Source: an uncultured Lachnospiraceae bacterium
Lineage (GTDB): Bacteria > Bacillota > Clostridia > Lachnospirales > Lachnospiraceae
Direction: 5' to 3'
DNA length: 7,396 nt
NCBI GenBank assembly: GCA_945492935.1
Contig: CALYVE010000077.1
Span: 1 to 7,396, forward strand
The notes under the pieces are model-generated. The model ran no database searches, had not been told where the DNA came from, and saw only the letters and a list, made by a program, of their open reading frames with translations. Below are positions 1 through 5,232 of this stretch, in pieces. The stretch's first letter is position 1; every line of letters starts with the position of its first letter. Made by a program: the position numbers and the translations under genes.

Positions 1-155
1 TTGGCATGGGTATTTTTAATGTATTTATCGGTGTGATGAATTATCACGAAAAAAATACTACAGGCTTTACAAACCTGTCAGTTGGAATCATGATGCTGAT
101 TGTATGCTCTGTATTTTATATTAAAAAAATGCATGACAAATATGATGAAGAGTAG
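1..155 (+). CDS. Small membrane protein, C-terminal fragment
   Basis: An open frame enters from the left edge (first full codon at base 3) and ends at TAG 153-155, giving 50 residues. The fragment has a hydrophobic stretch at about residues 26-40 (LSVGIMMLIVCSVFY), followed by a charged tail, KKMHDKYDEE. This looks like the last membrane span and cytoplasmic end of a small integral membrane protein. Its stop codon overlaps the ribosome binding site of the XRE-type regulator that follows, so the two genes are almost certainly cotranscribed and probably translationally coupled. Small membrane proteins of uncharacterised (DUF) families are often found directly upstream of such short regulators in Firmicutes. 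I cannot name the family from this fragment. The start lies outside the window. Confidence 0.7.
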   Translation, partial: GMGIFNVFIGVMNYHEKNTTGFTNLSVGIMMLIVCSVFYIKKMHDKYDEE

Positions 156-160
156 GGGCG
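154..160 (+). promoter_or_regulatory. Ribosome binding site deciding the regulator start
   Basis: AGGGGCG lies 5 bases before ATG 166 and overlaps the stop codon of the upstream gene. It supports a start at 166 rather than the in-frame ATG at 100, which would lie deep inside the upstream membrane protein gene. Confidence 0.6.
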
Positions 161-165
161 TGCCT

Positions 166-357
166 ATGAAAAATTTACGGTTAAAATCTGCACGCGCCGC
201 GCTTGATATGTCACAACAGGCACTGGCAGATGCGGTTGGAGTCTCAAGGCAGACAATCAACGCAATTGAAAAAGGCGATTACAATCCGACGATTCAGTTG
301 TGTATCGCTATTTGTAAAACGTTAAACCGAACACTCGATGAGCTGTTCTGGGAATAG
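166..357 (+). CDS. Short Cro/XRE-family HTH transcriptional regulator
   Basis: This 63-residue DNA-binding protein is essentially a single HTH_3 (Cro/C1) domain. Residues 5-58 hold the five-helix fold. MSQQALADAVGVSRQTINAI contains the turn and the recognition helix (SRQTINAIEKG), and the family-typical end is NPTIQLCIAICKTL...LDELFWE. The length and the ending match the YgzD/YozG-like regulators of Firmicutes, which lack an effector domain and usually sit beside membrane protein genes. The start at 166 follows from the ribosome binding site at 154-160. The gene lies between a membrane protein fragment and an ABC exporter operon, with 40 bases to the next start codon, which suggests a local regulator of the same transcript. 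Target site and signal are unknown. Two 8-bp palindromes directly downstream (361-378) are a possible target, but that is inference. Confidence 0.92.
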   Translation: MKNLRLKSARAALDMSQQALADAVGVSRQTINAIEKGDYNPTIQLCIAICKTLNRTLDELFWE

Positions 358-360
358 AAG

Positions 361-378
361 TTGCGCAAGAAAGCGCTT
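361..378 (+). promoter_or_regulatory. Paired 8-bp palindromes, possible operator
   Basis: TTGCGCAA (361-368) and AAGCGCTT (371-378) are perfect 8-bp palindromes with centres 10 bp apart, one helical turn. They fill most of the short gap between the regulator stop and the ribosome binding site (AAGGAGG, 384-390) of the ABC ATPase gene. They form no good RNA hairpin with each other beyond a 4-bp GCGC/GCGC pairing. They could be a binding site for the XRE-type protein or a chance arrangement. Confidence 0.3.
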
Positions 379-397
379 GGAATAAGGAGGAAAAAGT

Positions 398-1390
398 ATG
401 AAACTTGAATTAAGGGACATTAAGAAAAGCTTTGAAGATAAAGAAATACTTCATGGAATCAGCTTTTCTGTTGAGAGCGGTAAAGCACTTGGCTTGCTTG
501 GACGTAACGGTGCCGGAAAGACTACAACCATTCGTATTATCATGGATGTGTTCCATGCGAATGCAGGAGAGATATTGCTGGACGGAACGAAGTTTGTGCC
601 GGATGGAAGCCAGGTCGGTTATTTGCCGGAGGAAAGAGGACTTTATCCGAAAAAAATTGTTAAAGAACAGATGATATATCTTGCGATGCTTCGTGGTATG
701 AATAAGAAGCAGGCGGCAGAAAGCACTATGAAATGGCTGGAGAAGCTTGAGGTTCTTGAATATGCAGACCGTAAGCTTGAAACATTATCAAAGGGTAACC
801 AGCAGAAGGTTCAGCTTGCGGCAACCTTAGTTGGCGAGCCAAGTATTGTTATATTAGATGAACCGTTTAGCGGACTTGATCCGGTCAATTCCCAGATACT
901 TAAAAATGTCATTCGTGAGTTGATTTCGGAAGGAAGAATCGTAATTTTCTCAAGCCATCAGATGAGTTATGTTGAGGAGTTCTGCGAGGATATCGTAATC
1001 ATTAATCACGGTGAAAATATTCTTTCCGGTCATCTGGATGACATCAAGATGGAGTATGGTAAGGGACGTAAGATTCTGGCTGCGGAGAACTACTCACTTG
1101 ATGAGCTGAAGAAAGTTTGCGAGACAAAGCTTTCGGATTATGTGGAAGTGCTTGGTGTAAATAAATACGACGTAATTCTTTCGGTAAAAGAAGGCGTTGA
1201 TCAGTGGAAGCTTCTTGACGCAATTAAGTCTTGCGATATTGGCATTAAGCATTTTGGTGCATACGAGCCATCCTTAAATGATATCTTCGTTTCTTGCGTT
1301 GGGGAAGAGGAAGTTGTCAAGGTGGTTGAAGAGGAAGAACCGGAAAACAAGAGCAAGAAACGTGGCTTGTTCGGAAAGGCAGGTAAGTAA
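398..1390 (+). CDS. ABC transporter ATP-binding protein (NatA/YhaQ-like)
   Basis: This 330-residue ATPase is the cytoplasmic motor of the exporter whose permease follows 1 base later. Visible motifs are Walker A GRNGAGKTT (residues 35-43), a Q-loop region GYLPEERGLYP (74-84) with glutamate at the usual glutamine position, signature LSKGNQQ (130-136), Walker B IVILDEP (150-156, catalytic Glu155), D-loop SGLD (158-161) and switch His187 (SSH). The PEERGLY motif and the variant signature are, from family knowledge, typical of the COG4152 (YhaQ) group. Residues about 220-300 form a DUF4162-type C-terminal domain (FGAYEPSLNDIFV). A highly charged tail (302-330: EEEVVKVVEEEE, then KSKKRGLFGKAGK) extends past it. 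AAGGAGG at 384-390 gives 7-base spacing to ATG 398. The YhaQP/NatAB relatives are linked to sodium or toxic-compound efflux; the substrate here cannot be read from sequence. Confidence 0.93.
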   Translation: MKLELRDIKKSFEDKEILHGISFSVESGKALGLLGRNGAGKTTTIRIIMDVFHANAGEILLDGTKFVPDGSQVGYLPEERGLYPKKIVKEQMIYLAMLRGMNKKQAAESTMKWLEKLEVLEYADRKLETLSKGNQQKVQLAATLVGEPSIVILDEPFSGLDPVNSQILKNVIRELISEGRIVIFSSHQMSYVEEFCEDIVIINHGENILSGHLDDIKMEYGKGRKILAAENYSLDELKKVCETKLSDYVEVLGVNKYDVILSVKEGVDQWKLLDAIKSCDIGIKHFGAYEPSLNDIFVSCVGEEEVVKVVEEEEPENKSKKRGLFGKAGK

Positions 1391-1391
1391 C

Positions 1392-2630
1392 ATGAAACAG
1401 TTTAAGACGATATTAAAGTTTGAATTAGACAATTACTTTAAGTCAAAAAGTTATATTATTTCTACAATTATTATCTGTATTTTGGCAGCGGGCATCATGT
1501 TTGCTCCTAGAATCAAAGATGCTTTTAAGAGTGGCAGTTCATCGAGCAGCAGCTCAAACGAAGAAAATATTGAAGATCTGACAAAATATGCAATCTATGA
1601 TGCAACAGGTATTGCGGAGGAAGAAAGTCTAAAGGATATGTTTGCTGATATTCATTTTGTATTTTGTGATAGCGCTGACCAGGTAAAAGAAATGGTTAAA
1701 AGCGAAGAAGCAAAGAAAGGTTTTATTGTAAACAGTCTTACAAGCTTTGATTACGTTGTGTTTAATAACAGCATGATGGATCAGACAGGTTATGATTTTA
1801 AGGAATACATGGCACTTCTTAATAAGATGGATTATTGCCGGGAAAACAACCTTAATATCGATGAGTTCCTTGCTATGGAATATCAGGAAATTGAGATGAA
1901 TGAAGAAATTCTTGGTAAGGATAGTGCAAGCAACTACTGGTATTGCTACGCACTTGTTATTATCATTTTCATGTTGATTGTAATGTATGGTATGACAATT
2001 GCATCAAGTGTTACAAATGAGAAGAGTAATCGTTCCATCGAGATTCTTGTTACAAGTACATCCTCAACAGCTATTTTGTTTGGTAAAGTAATTGCCGGTG
2101 CAATTGCAACCATTTTCCAGGTAGGTCTGATTGGAGGAAGTTTGATCGGTTCATACCAATTCAATAAGGCATATTGGAGTTCTACGTTCCAGGCAATCTT
2201 TGATATTCCTTCGAATGTGTTGGTGACATTTGCCATTTTTGGTATTGGTGGTTTCCTTGTGTATGCGTTTATGTATGGTGCGCTTGGTGCTCTTGTATCA
2301 AAGATAGAAGATTTAAATAAGACAGCCGGTACGGCACAGATGATTGTTACACTTGTATATGTTGTTTCGTTAATTAACCTTATGAATGTTGATGGTGTTA
2401 TTATTAAGGTATTGTCATTCCTTCCGATCAGCTCATACAGTGCAATGTTTGCAAGAGTAGCTATGGGTAACGTAGCAGTATGGGAGGTTATAGTTTCGGC
2501 AGTAATCCTCTATGCAACGGTTATTCTTGTTGGAATAATTGGTGGAAAAATCTTCCGCAACTCAACACTTCGTTACGGAAATCCAATTAAGCTTTCGAAT
2601 GCTTTGAAGGGTATGAAAAAGGAAAAGTAA
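1392..2630 (+). CDS. ABC-2 type permease (NatB/YhaP-like)
   Basis: This 412-residue integral membrane partner of the preceding ATPase has the NatB/YhaP layout. There is one N-terminal span (about 20-38), a large extracytoplasmic domain (about 40-180), then roughly five to six spans (about 183-207, 228-254, 276-300, 314-353, 362-386). The cytoplasmic motif TNEKSNRSIEILVTSTSS (208-225), followed by FGKVIAG, matches the conserved coupling region of ABC-2 permeases, usually of the form EEK..R..EILL.S. An unbroken run of seven serines (residues 49-55) joins the first span to the outer domain. The start is ATG 1392, one base after the ATPase stop, with AGG at 1381-1383 as a modest ribosome binding site, so translational coupling is likely. 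An in-frame ATG at 1278 would overlap the ATPase gene by 113 bases and has no good ribosome binding site. The substrate is unknown. Confidence 0.92.
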   Translation: MKQFKTILKFELDNYFKSKSYIISTIIICILAAGIMFAPRIKDAFKSGSSSSSSSNEENIEDLTKYAIYDATGIAEEESLKDMFADIHFVFCDSADQVKEMVKSEEAKKGFIVNSLTSFDYVVFNNSMMDQTGYDFKEYMALLNKMDYCRENNLNIDEFLAMEYQEIEMNEEILGKDSASNYWYCYALVIIIFMLIVMYGMTIASSVTNEKSNRSIEILVTSTSSTAILFGKVIAGAIATIFQVGLIGGSLIGSYQFNKAYWSSTFQAIFDIPSNVLVTFAIFGIGGFLVYAFMYGALGALVSKIEDLNKTAGTAQMIVTLVYVVSLINLMNVDGVIIKVLSFLPISSYSAMFARVAMGNVAVWEVIVSAVILYATVILVGIIGGKIFRNSTLRYGNPIKLSNALKGMKKEK

Positions 2631-2636
2631 GATAAA

Positions 2637-3359
2637 TTAAATCCATGCACCGTCGAACTTAACGATTTCGCCGGTAAAATAAGATGGCATAGATAATATT
2701 TGTTTAGCAAAAGTGGCGGCTTCTTTTGGAGTCGCCATTTTTCCGTAAGGGATTTCGTCCTCAAGAAGTGCACGGTCTTCCTTCGTCAGATGTGCATTCA
2801 TTTCGGTATCAATGGCACCGAAGGCAATTGCATTTACGGCAATATTACTTGGAGCAAGCTCTTTGGCGAGCGCTTTTGTAAAGCTGTTAACGGCACCCTT
2901 TGAGGCAGAGTATGCAACCTCGCAGGAAGCACCGACAAGTCCCCACACAGAGGAAATGTTCAGGATGCGACCTGATTTTGAAGATACCATAGAAGGAACA
3001 ACGCAGTGGCATGTATTGTATATAGAAGAAACATTGATGTCCATAAGTGTCTTCCACTGCTCCGGCGTTGTATCTGTAAAAAGTCCAACCTCAGAAATGC
3101 CGGCATTGTTTATCAGATAATCGATGTGACCGGCTTCGGAAAGAACGGTTTGAACCATATCGGAAACAAATTCATAATCGGCAACATTACCAACGAAGGC
3201 ATGACAAACACAGCCATCCTTATTCAGTGATTGCGAAACAAGACGGATTGCTTCCTCATTTCTGCCGCAAATGGCAATATATACATCTTTGCCTGCCATC
3301 GCATATGCAATTGCACGACCAATACCTCTTGATGCACCTGTGATAATTGCTACCTTCAT
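2637..3359 (-). CDS. SDR-family NAD(P)-dependent oxidoreductase (FabG/YmfI-like)
   Basis: This 240-residue cytoplasmic short-chain dehydrogenase/reductase is full length for the classical family. The Rossmann cofactor motif is TGASRGIG (residues 7-14), the NNAG motif is at 84-87, and the catalytic tetrad is intact: Asn109, Ser137 (NISSVWG), Tyr150 and Lys154 (YSASK). The C-terminus, FTGEIVKFDGAWI, matches the usual TG..V..DGG.. end. CGR at 31-33, with an Arg after the second beta strand, suggests NADP(H) preference. The segment GASCEVAYSASKGAVNSFTK resembles clostridial proteins annotated as elongation factor P 5-aminopentanone reductase (YmfI). That enzyme reduces the modified lysine on EF-P in Bacillus. 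FabG (3-oxoacyl-ACP reductase) is the main alternative; no efp or fatty-acid gene is in view to decide. On the minus strand a ribosome binding site GAAGGAGA (3367-3374) precedes ATG 3359. The gene has its own promoter and converges on the ABC operon. Confidence 0.93.
   Translation of the reverse strand: MKVAIITGASRGIGRAIAYAMAGKDVYIAICGRNEEAIRLVSQSLNKDGCVCHAFVGNVADYEFVSDMVQTVLSEAGHIDYLINNAGISEVGLFTDTTPEQWKTLMDINVSSIYNTCHCVVPSMVSSKSGRILNISSVWGLVGASCEVAYSASKGAVNSFTKALAKELAPSNIAVNAIAFGAIDTEMNAHLTKEDRALLEDEIPYGKMATPKEAATFAKQILSMPSYFTGEIVKFDGAWI
2709..2742 (+). terminator. Intrinsic terminator of the ABC operon, inside the SDR gene
   Basis: On the plus strand, arm 2709-2723 pairs with 2728-2742 around a TTTT loop. 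The core is TGGCGGCTTC / GGAGTCGCCA, flanked by AAAA and TTTTT. The plus-strand RNA gives 15 continuous pairs, three of them G-U, with the closing A-U pairs supplied by the U-tract. It begins 79 bases after the permease stop and is antisense to SDR codons for GKMATPKEAATF. In the SDR mRNA the three wobble positions become A-C mismatches, so the hairpin is much weaker in that direction. I see no other terminator between the convergent genes. Confidence 0.7.
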
Positions 3360-3387
3360 GATTTTGTCTCCTTCTTTGTTTGACTGT

Positions 3388-3396
3388 AGTATAGCA
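3388..3396 (-). promoter_or_regulatory. Extended -10 promoter for the SDR gene
   Basis: Read on the minus strand this is TGCTATACT, that is TGn directly before a 5/6 match to TATAAT. It lies about 30 bases upstream of the SDR start codon, with a ribosome binding site in between. No good -35 is seen at 16-18 bases spacing, which is usual for extended -10 promoters. It stands back to back with the plus-strand promoter at 3406-3434. Confidence 0.55.
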
Positions 3397-3405
3397 TAGA
3401 AATGG

Positions 3406-3434
3406 TTGAAAAATATACCTCTATTTGTTATACT
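3406..3434 (+). promoter_or_regulatory. Sigma-A type promoter of the LytR_C gene
   Basis: TTGAAA (3406-3411), a 17-base spacer and TATACT (3429-3434) are each 5/6 matches to consensus. Transcription would begin near 3441, leaving a leader of about 27 bases. This placement excludes the in-frame ATG at 3402 as the start codon, because that ATG lies upstream of the -35 box. Confidence 0.8.
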
Positions 3435-3453
3435 GTGAAAAGATTTATTTTAC

Positions 3454-3458
3454 GGAGG
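3454..3458 (+). promoter_or_regulatory. Ribosome binding site deciding the LytR_C gene start
   Basis: GGAGG sits 9 bases before ATG 3468 and downstream of the promoter, fixing the start there. Confidence 0.85.
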
Positions 3459-3467
3459 TTTTATTCC

Positions 3468-4013
3468 ATGAAAAAAGAAAGTCCGGTCGGCTTGTTCTTT
3501 GGTATATTGCTTAAGGGAGTCGTTATAATATTAGGTATTGCTATTGCAATACTGGGTATTTTGATTTTGTTAAAGGTTGTAAAAAGTGACCACAACAAGA
3601 TTGAACCTGCTACTACCGTTGGAGACAGCATTTTGACAGAGGCTGATGCAAAGGATAACCAGATTTATGAAACAACCGAGGCAACAACTGCTTTGCAACA
3701 GGCGGCAGAGGGTGAAGAGTATTCTTACCATAAGAATATTCTTGTATTAAATAGTACAAGCTCGCAAGGACTTGCAGGCAGATGGTGCGGCAAGCTTAAT
3801 GATGCAGGCTATGTAAATACATTTGCTTCTGACTACTCGACTTTGCAGGAGACGACACGAATTATTGCTAAGCAGGAGGGCGTCGGAACCGACTTGGTAG
3901 CCTTCTTCAATGGTGCGACTTATGAGGTTGGCGATGTGACAGAAGGAACATCAACAAGCACAGAAAATTACGATATTATTATCATTCTTGGAACGTCAGA
4001 TATTGACCAGTAA
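3468..4013 (+). CDS. Membrane-anchored LytR_C-domain protein
   Basis: This 181-residue protein has one strong transmembrane helix (about residues 9-37, GLFFGILLKGVV then a run of I, L, A and G) behind a short basic N-terminus (MKKE), so most of it should lie outside the cell. Residues 40-87 are a Thr/Glu/Ala-rich, probably disordered linker. Residues 90-177 look like a LytR_C domain (the C-terminal domain of LytR/CpsA/Psr proteins): NILVLNSTSSQGLAGRWCGK opens it, then LNDAGY, and YDIIIILGTSD closes it, matching the family pattern of VLN.T...GLA through D..I.LG.D. The LytR-CpsA-Psr catalytic domain that attaches polymers to the wall is absent. Such stand-alone proteins occur widely in Firmicutes and their role is not established; a cell-envelope function is inferred. 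It has its own promoter, divergent from the SDR gene, and is followed by a probable terminator. Confidence 0.8.
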   Translation: MKKESPVGLFFGILLKGVVIILGIAIAILGILILLKVVKSDHNKIEPATTVGDSILTEADAKDNQIYETTEATTALQQAAEGEEYSYHKNILVLNSTSSQGLAGRWCGKLNDAGYVNTFASDYSTLQETTRIIAKQEGVGTDLVAFFNGATYEVGDVTEGTSTSTENYDIIIILGTSDIDQ

Positions 4014-4041
4014 AATTCAAATACTTGTATAAAAGACTATC

Positions 4042-4073
4042 AAGCGTCTCATACTTTTTGTATGGGGCGCTTT
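4042..4073 (+). terminator. Probable imperfect intrinsic terminator after the LytR_C gene
   Basis: AAGCGTCTCATAC (4042-4054) pairs with GTATGGGGCGCTT (4060-4072) around a TTTTT loop. All 13 positions pair in RNA, two of them as G-U. It begins 28 bases after the stop codon. The U-tract that follows is poor (TTTGTCGTTGT), so termination may be partial and some transcripts may read into the YitT gene. Confidence 0.6.
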
Positions 4074-4084
4074 GTCGTTGTATA

Positions 4085-4119
4085 CCGCGGCCTTGTGGCG
4101 CGGGACACTGCCGGTAGTG
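4085..4119 (+). other. GC-rich hairpin and palindrome upstream of the YitT gene
   Basis: Two structures sit in an unusually GC-rich patch within AT-rich surroundings. At 4085-4103, CCGC(G)GCC pairs with GGCGCGG around TTGT, giving seven G-C pairs with one bulged G. At 4106-4119, CACTGCCGGTAGTG is a 14-base palindrome with a single mismatch that becomes a G-U pair in RNA. No T-run follows, so these are not terminators. They lie 56-90 bases before the ribosome binding site of the YitT gene and could be a leader structure or operator. No known riboswitch is recognised. Confidence 0.35.
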
Positions 4120-4174
4120 CATTCAAAAGAAGTGCGGATGAAACATTTCTTTCTGACTGTTTGTACATGTGTTT

Positions 4175-4180
4175 GGAGGT
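4175..4180 (+). promoter_or_regulatory. Ribosome binding site deciding the YitT start
   Basis: GGAGGT lies 10 bases before ATG 4191. An in-frame ATG at 4062 would start inside the preceding terminator hairpin and add 43 residues unlike the family. Confidence 0.8.
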
Positions 4181-4190
4181 TATTTTTAGA

Positions 4191-5048
4191 ATGAAAGAAA
4201 ACAAAAAATATGCAGATGCATTTCGGCAAATTGCCGTATTGTGTGCAGGAGCCTTACTGATGGCAATTGCGGTTGTTGTTTATTTTGATCAGCTTGGTGT
4301 TGTTGCGGGGGGCGTGACGGGACTTGCGGTTTTGTTTAACCATATGTGGAATGTACCGATGTGGGTTGTCAATCTGTTGTTTAATGTTCCGTTGTTTTTG
4401 ATTGGAATTCGTGTCTTTGAATTTCGCATATTCGGACGAATGCTGCTTGGAACCGCACTTTTGACTTTTTTTCTTGGAATTGTTCCGGCGGTCAATATTT
4501 TGACCGGCGATATGCTTGTTGATATCGTTGTGGGCAGCGTACTGATGGGAGCGGGACTTGGTCTTGTGTTTTTAAGTCAGGCGTCAACCGGAGGTGTGGA
4601 TATGTTGGCTACCATTATAAATAGAAAGATACGTTATATTTCAATTCCGAAGATTATGGGAATTGTTGACGGAGTCATAGTCTTAATCGGAGCAGGTATA
4701 TTTGGTGTTGCGAAAGGAATTTATGCAATCATCGCTGTTTATATTATTCAGCGGGTTGCGGATGAAATTATGGAAGGCCCCAATCATGCAAAATTACTCT
4801 ATATTATATCAAAAGAGCCGGATGCATGCGCAGCGTATATCATACATGAAATATCACGCGGTGTGACCTTTATCGAGGTGACGGGTGCGTATACAAATGT
4901 ATCCAAACATATGATTTTGACTGTTGTTTCCGGGAAAGAAATGGTTCAAATTAAGCAAAAAATATATCAAATCGATGAAAAAGCAATTTGTTTTGTCGGA
5001 GACATCCGTGAGGCTTTTGGTGAAGGATTCACAAAATATTCGATGTAA
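4191..5048 (+). CDS. YitT-family integral membrane protein
   Basis: This 285-residue protein has the full YitT architecture: an N-terminal membrane domain (YitT_membrane, formerly DUF161) with about six hydrophobic segments (roughly 12-31, 54-72, 81-100, 109-129, 155-173, 176-192) and a cytoplasmic C-terminal DUF2179 domain (about 221-277). Family landmarks are GVVAGGVTGLA (36-46), QASTGGVDMLA (130-140) and, in the C-terminal domain, RGVTFIEVTGAYT (223-235) with VSGKE (246-250). The length is normal for the family. Several paralogues per genome are usual in Firmicutes, and transport of an unknown small molecule is often supposed but not shown. It stands alone between a terminator and a separate leader. 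I find no strong promoter: TTGTAT (4058) with TATACC (4081) at 17-base spacing is weak and overlaps the terminator hairpin. Lysine codons include many AAA, unlike the following ATPase gene. Confidence 0.93.
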   Translation: MKENKKYADAFRQIAVLCAGALLMAIAVVVYFDQLGVVAGGVTGLAVLFNHMWNVPMWVVNLLFNVPLFLIGIRVFEFRIFGRMLLGTALLTFFLGIVPAVNILTGDMLVDIVVGSVLMGAGLGLVFLSQASTGGVDMLATIINRKIRYISIPKIMGIVDGVIVLIGAGIFGVAKGIYAIIAVYIIQRVADEIMEGPNHAKLLYIISKEPDACAAYIIHEISRGVTFIEVTGAYTNVSKHMILTVVSGKEMVQIKQKIYQIDEKAICFVGDIREAFGEGFTKYSM

Positions 5049-5148
5049 ATCAGCTGTTAATTTGTAGAAAATGGATAAAAAAACAGGCAAAAAAATATTC
5101 ATATACAATTTCAACAATAATTTTTTCACGTATTTGTATATTTATGAT

Positions 5149-5178
5149 ATGGCATTTCAAAATGGTTTCATGTAAAAT
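5149..5178 (+). promoter_or_regulatory. Possible promoter of the ugpC gene
   Basis: ATGGCA (5149-5154, 4/6 match), an 18-base spacer ending in TG, and TAAAAT (5173-5178, 5/6 match) would start transcription near 5185, leaving a leader of about 48 bases. The rest of the 184-base gap is very AT-rich and shows no convincing terminator for the YitT gene and no clear cre site. Confidence 0.35.
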
Positions 5179-5232
5179 CAAGACATCATTAGTCAGATAA
5201 CATTTAGTTAAACCTAAGGAGGAAAATTTAGA

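Noticed and set aside
100..165. N-terminal extension of the XRE regulator from the in-frame ATG at 100
   Set aside because: It lies inside the upstream membrane protein frame. ATG 166 has a ribosome binding site and gives the normal family N-terminus.
432..674. Alternative-frame open frame inside the ABC ATPase gene
   Set aside because: It overlaps conserved ATPase motifs in the true frame and gives a composition unlike a real protein.
1278..1391. Upstream start for the permease at 1278
   Set aside because: It would overlap the ATPase gene by 113 bases with a basic peptide unlike the family. ATG 1392 is one base after the ATPase stop and begins the usual NatB-like N-terminus.
1525..1560. 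Serine run in the permease as a possible sequence error or repeat expansion
   Set aside because: The seven serines use four different codons (AGT, TCA, TCG, AGC), so it is not a simple repeat slip, and the frame stays open on both sides.
2700..3230. Plus-strand open frames within the SDR gene
   Set aside because: They are antisense to a full-length SDR with all catalytic motifs, and show no homology-like features or ribosome binding sites.
3402..3467. Start of the LytR_C gene at 3402
   Set aside because: That ATG precedes the -35 box of the promoter at 3406-3434, so it would not be on the transcript. ATG 3468 has GGAGG at proper spacing.
4062..4190. Start of the YitT gene at 4062
   Set aside because: It begins within a terminator hairpin, has no ribosome binding site, and encodes residues not typical of YitT proteins.
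5085..5130. Hairpin from A-rich and T-rich runs after the YitT gene
   Set aside because: The stem would be A-T only, with a bulge and a long loop, too weak to call a terminator.
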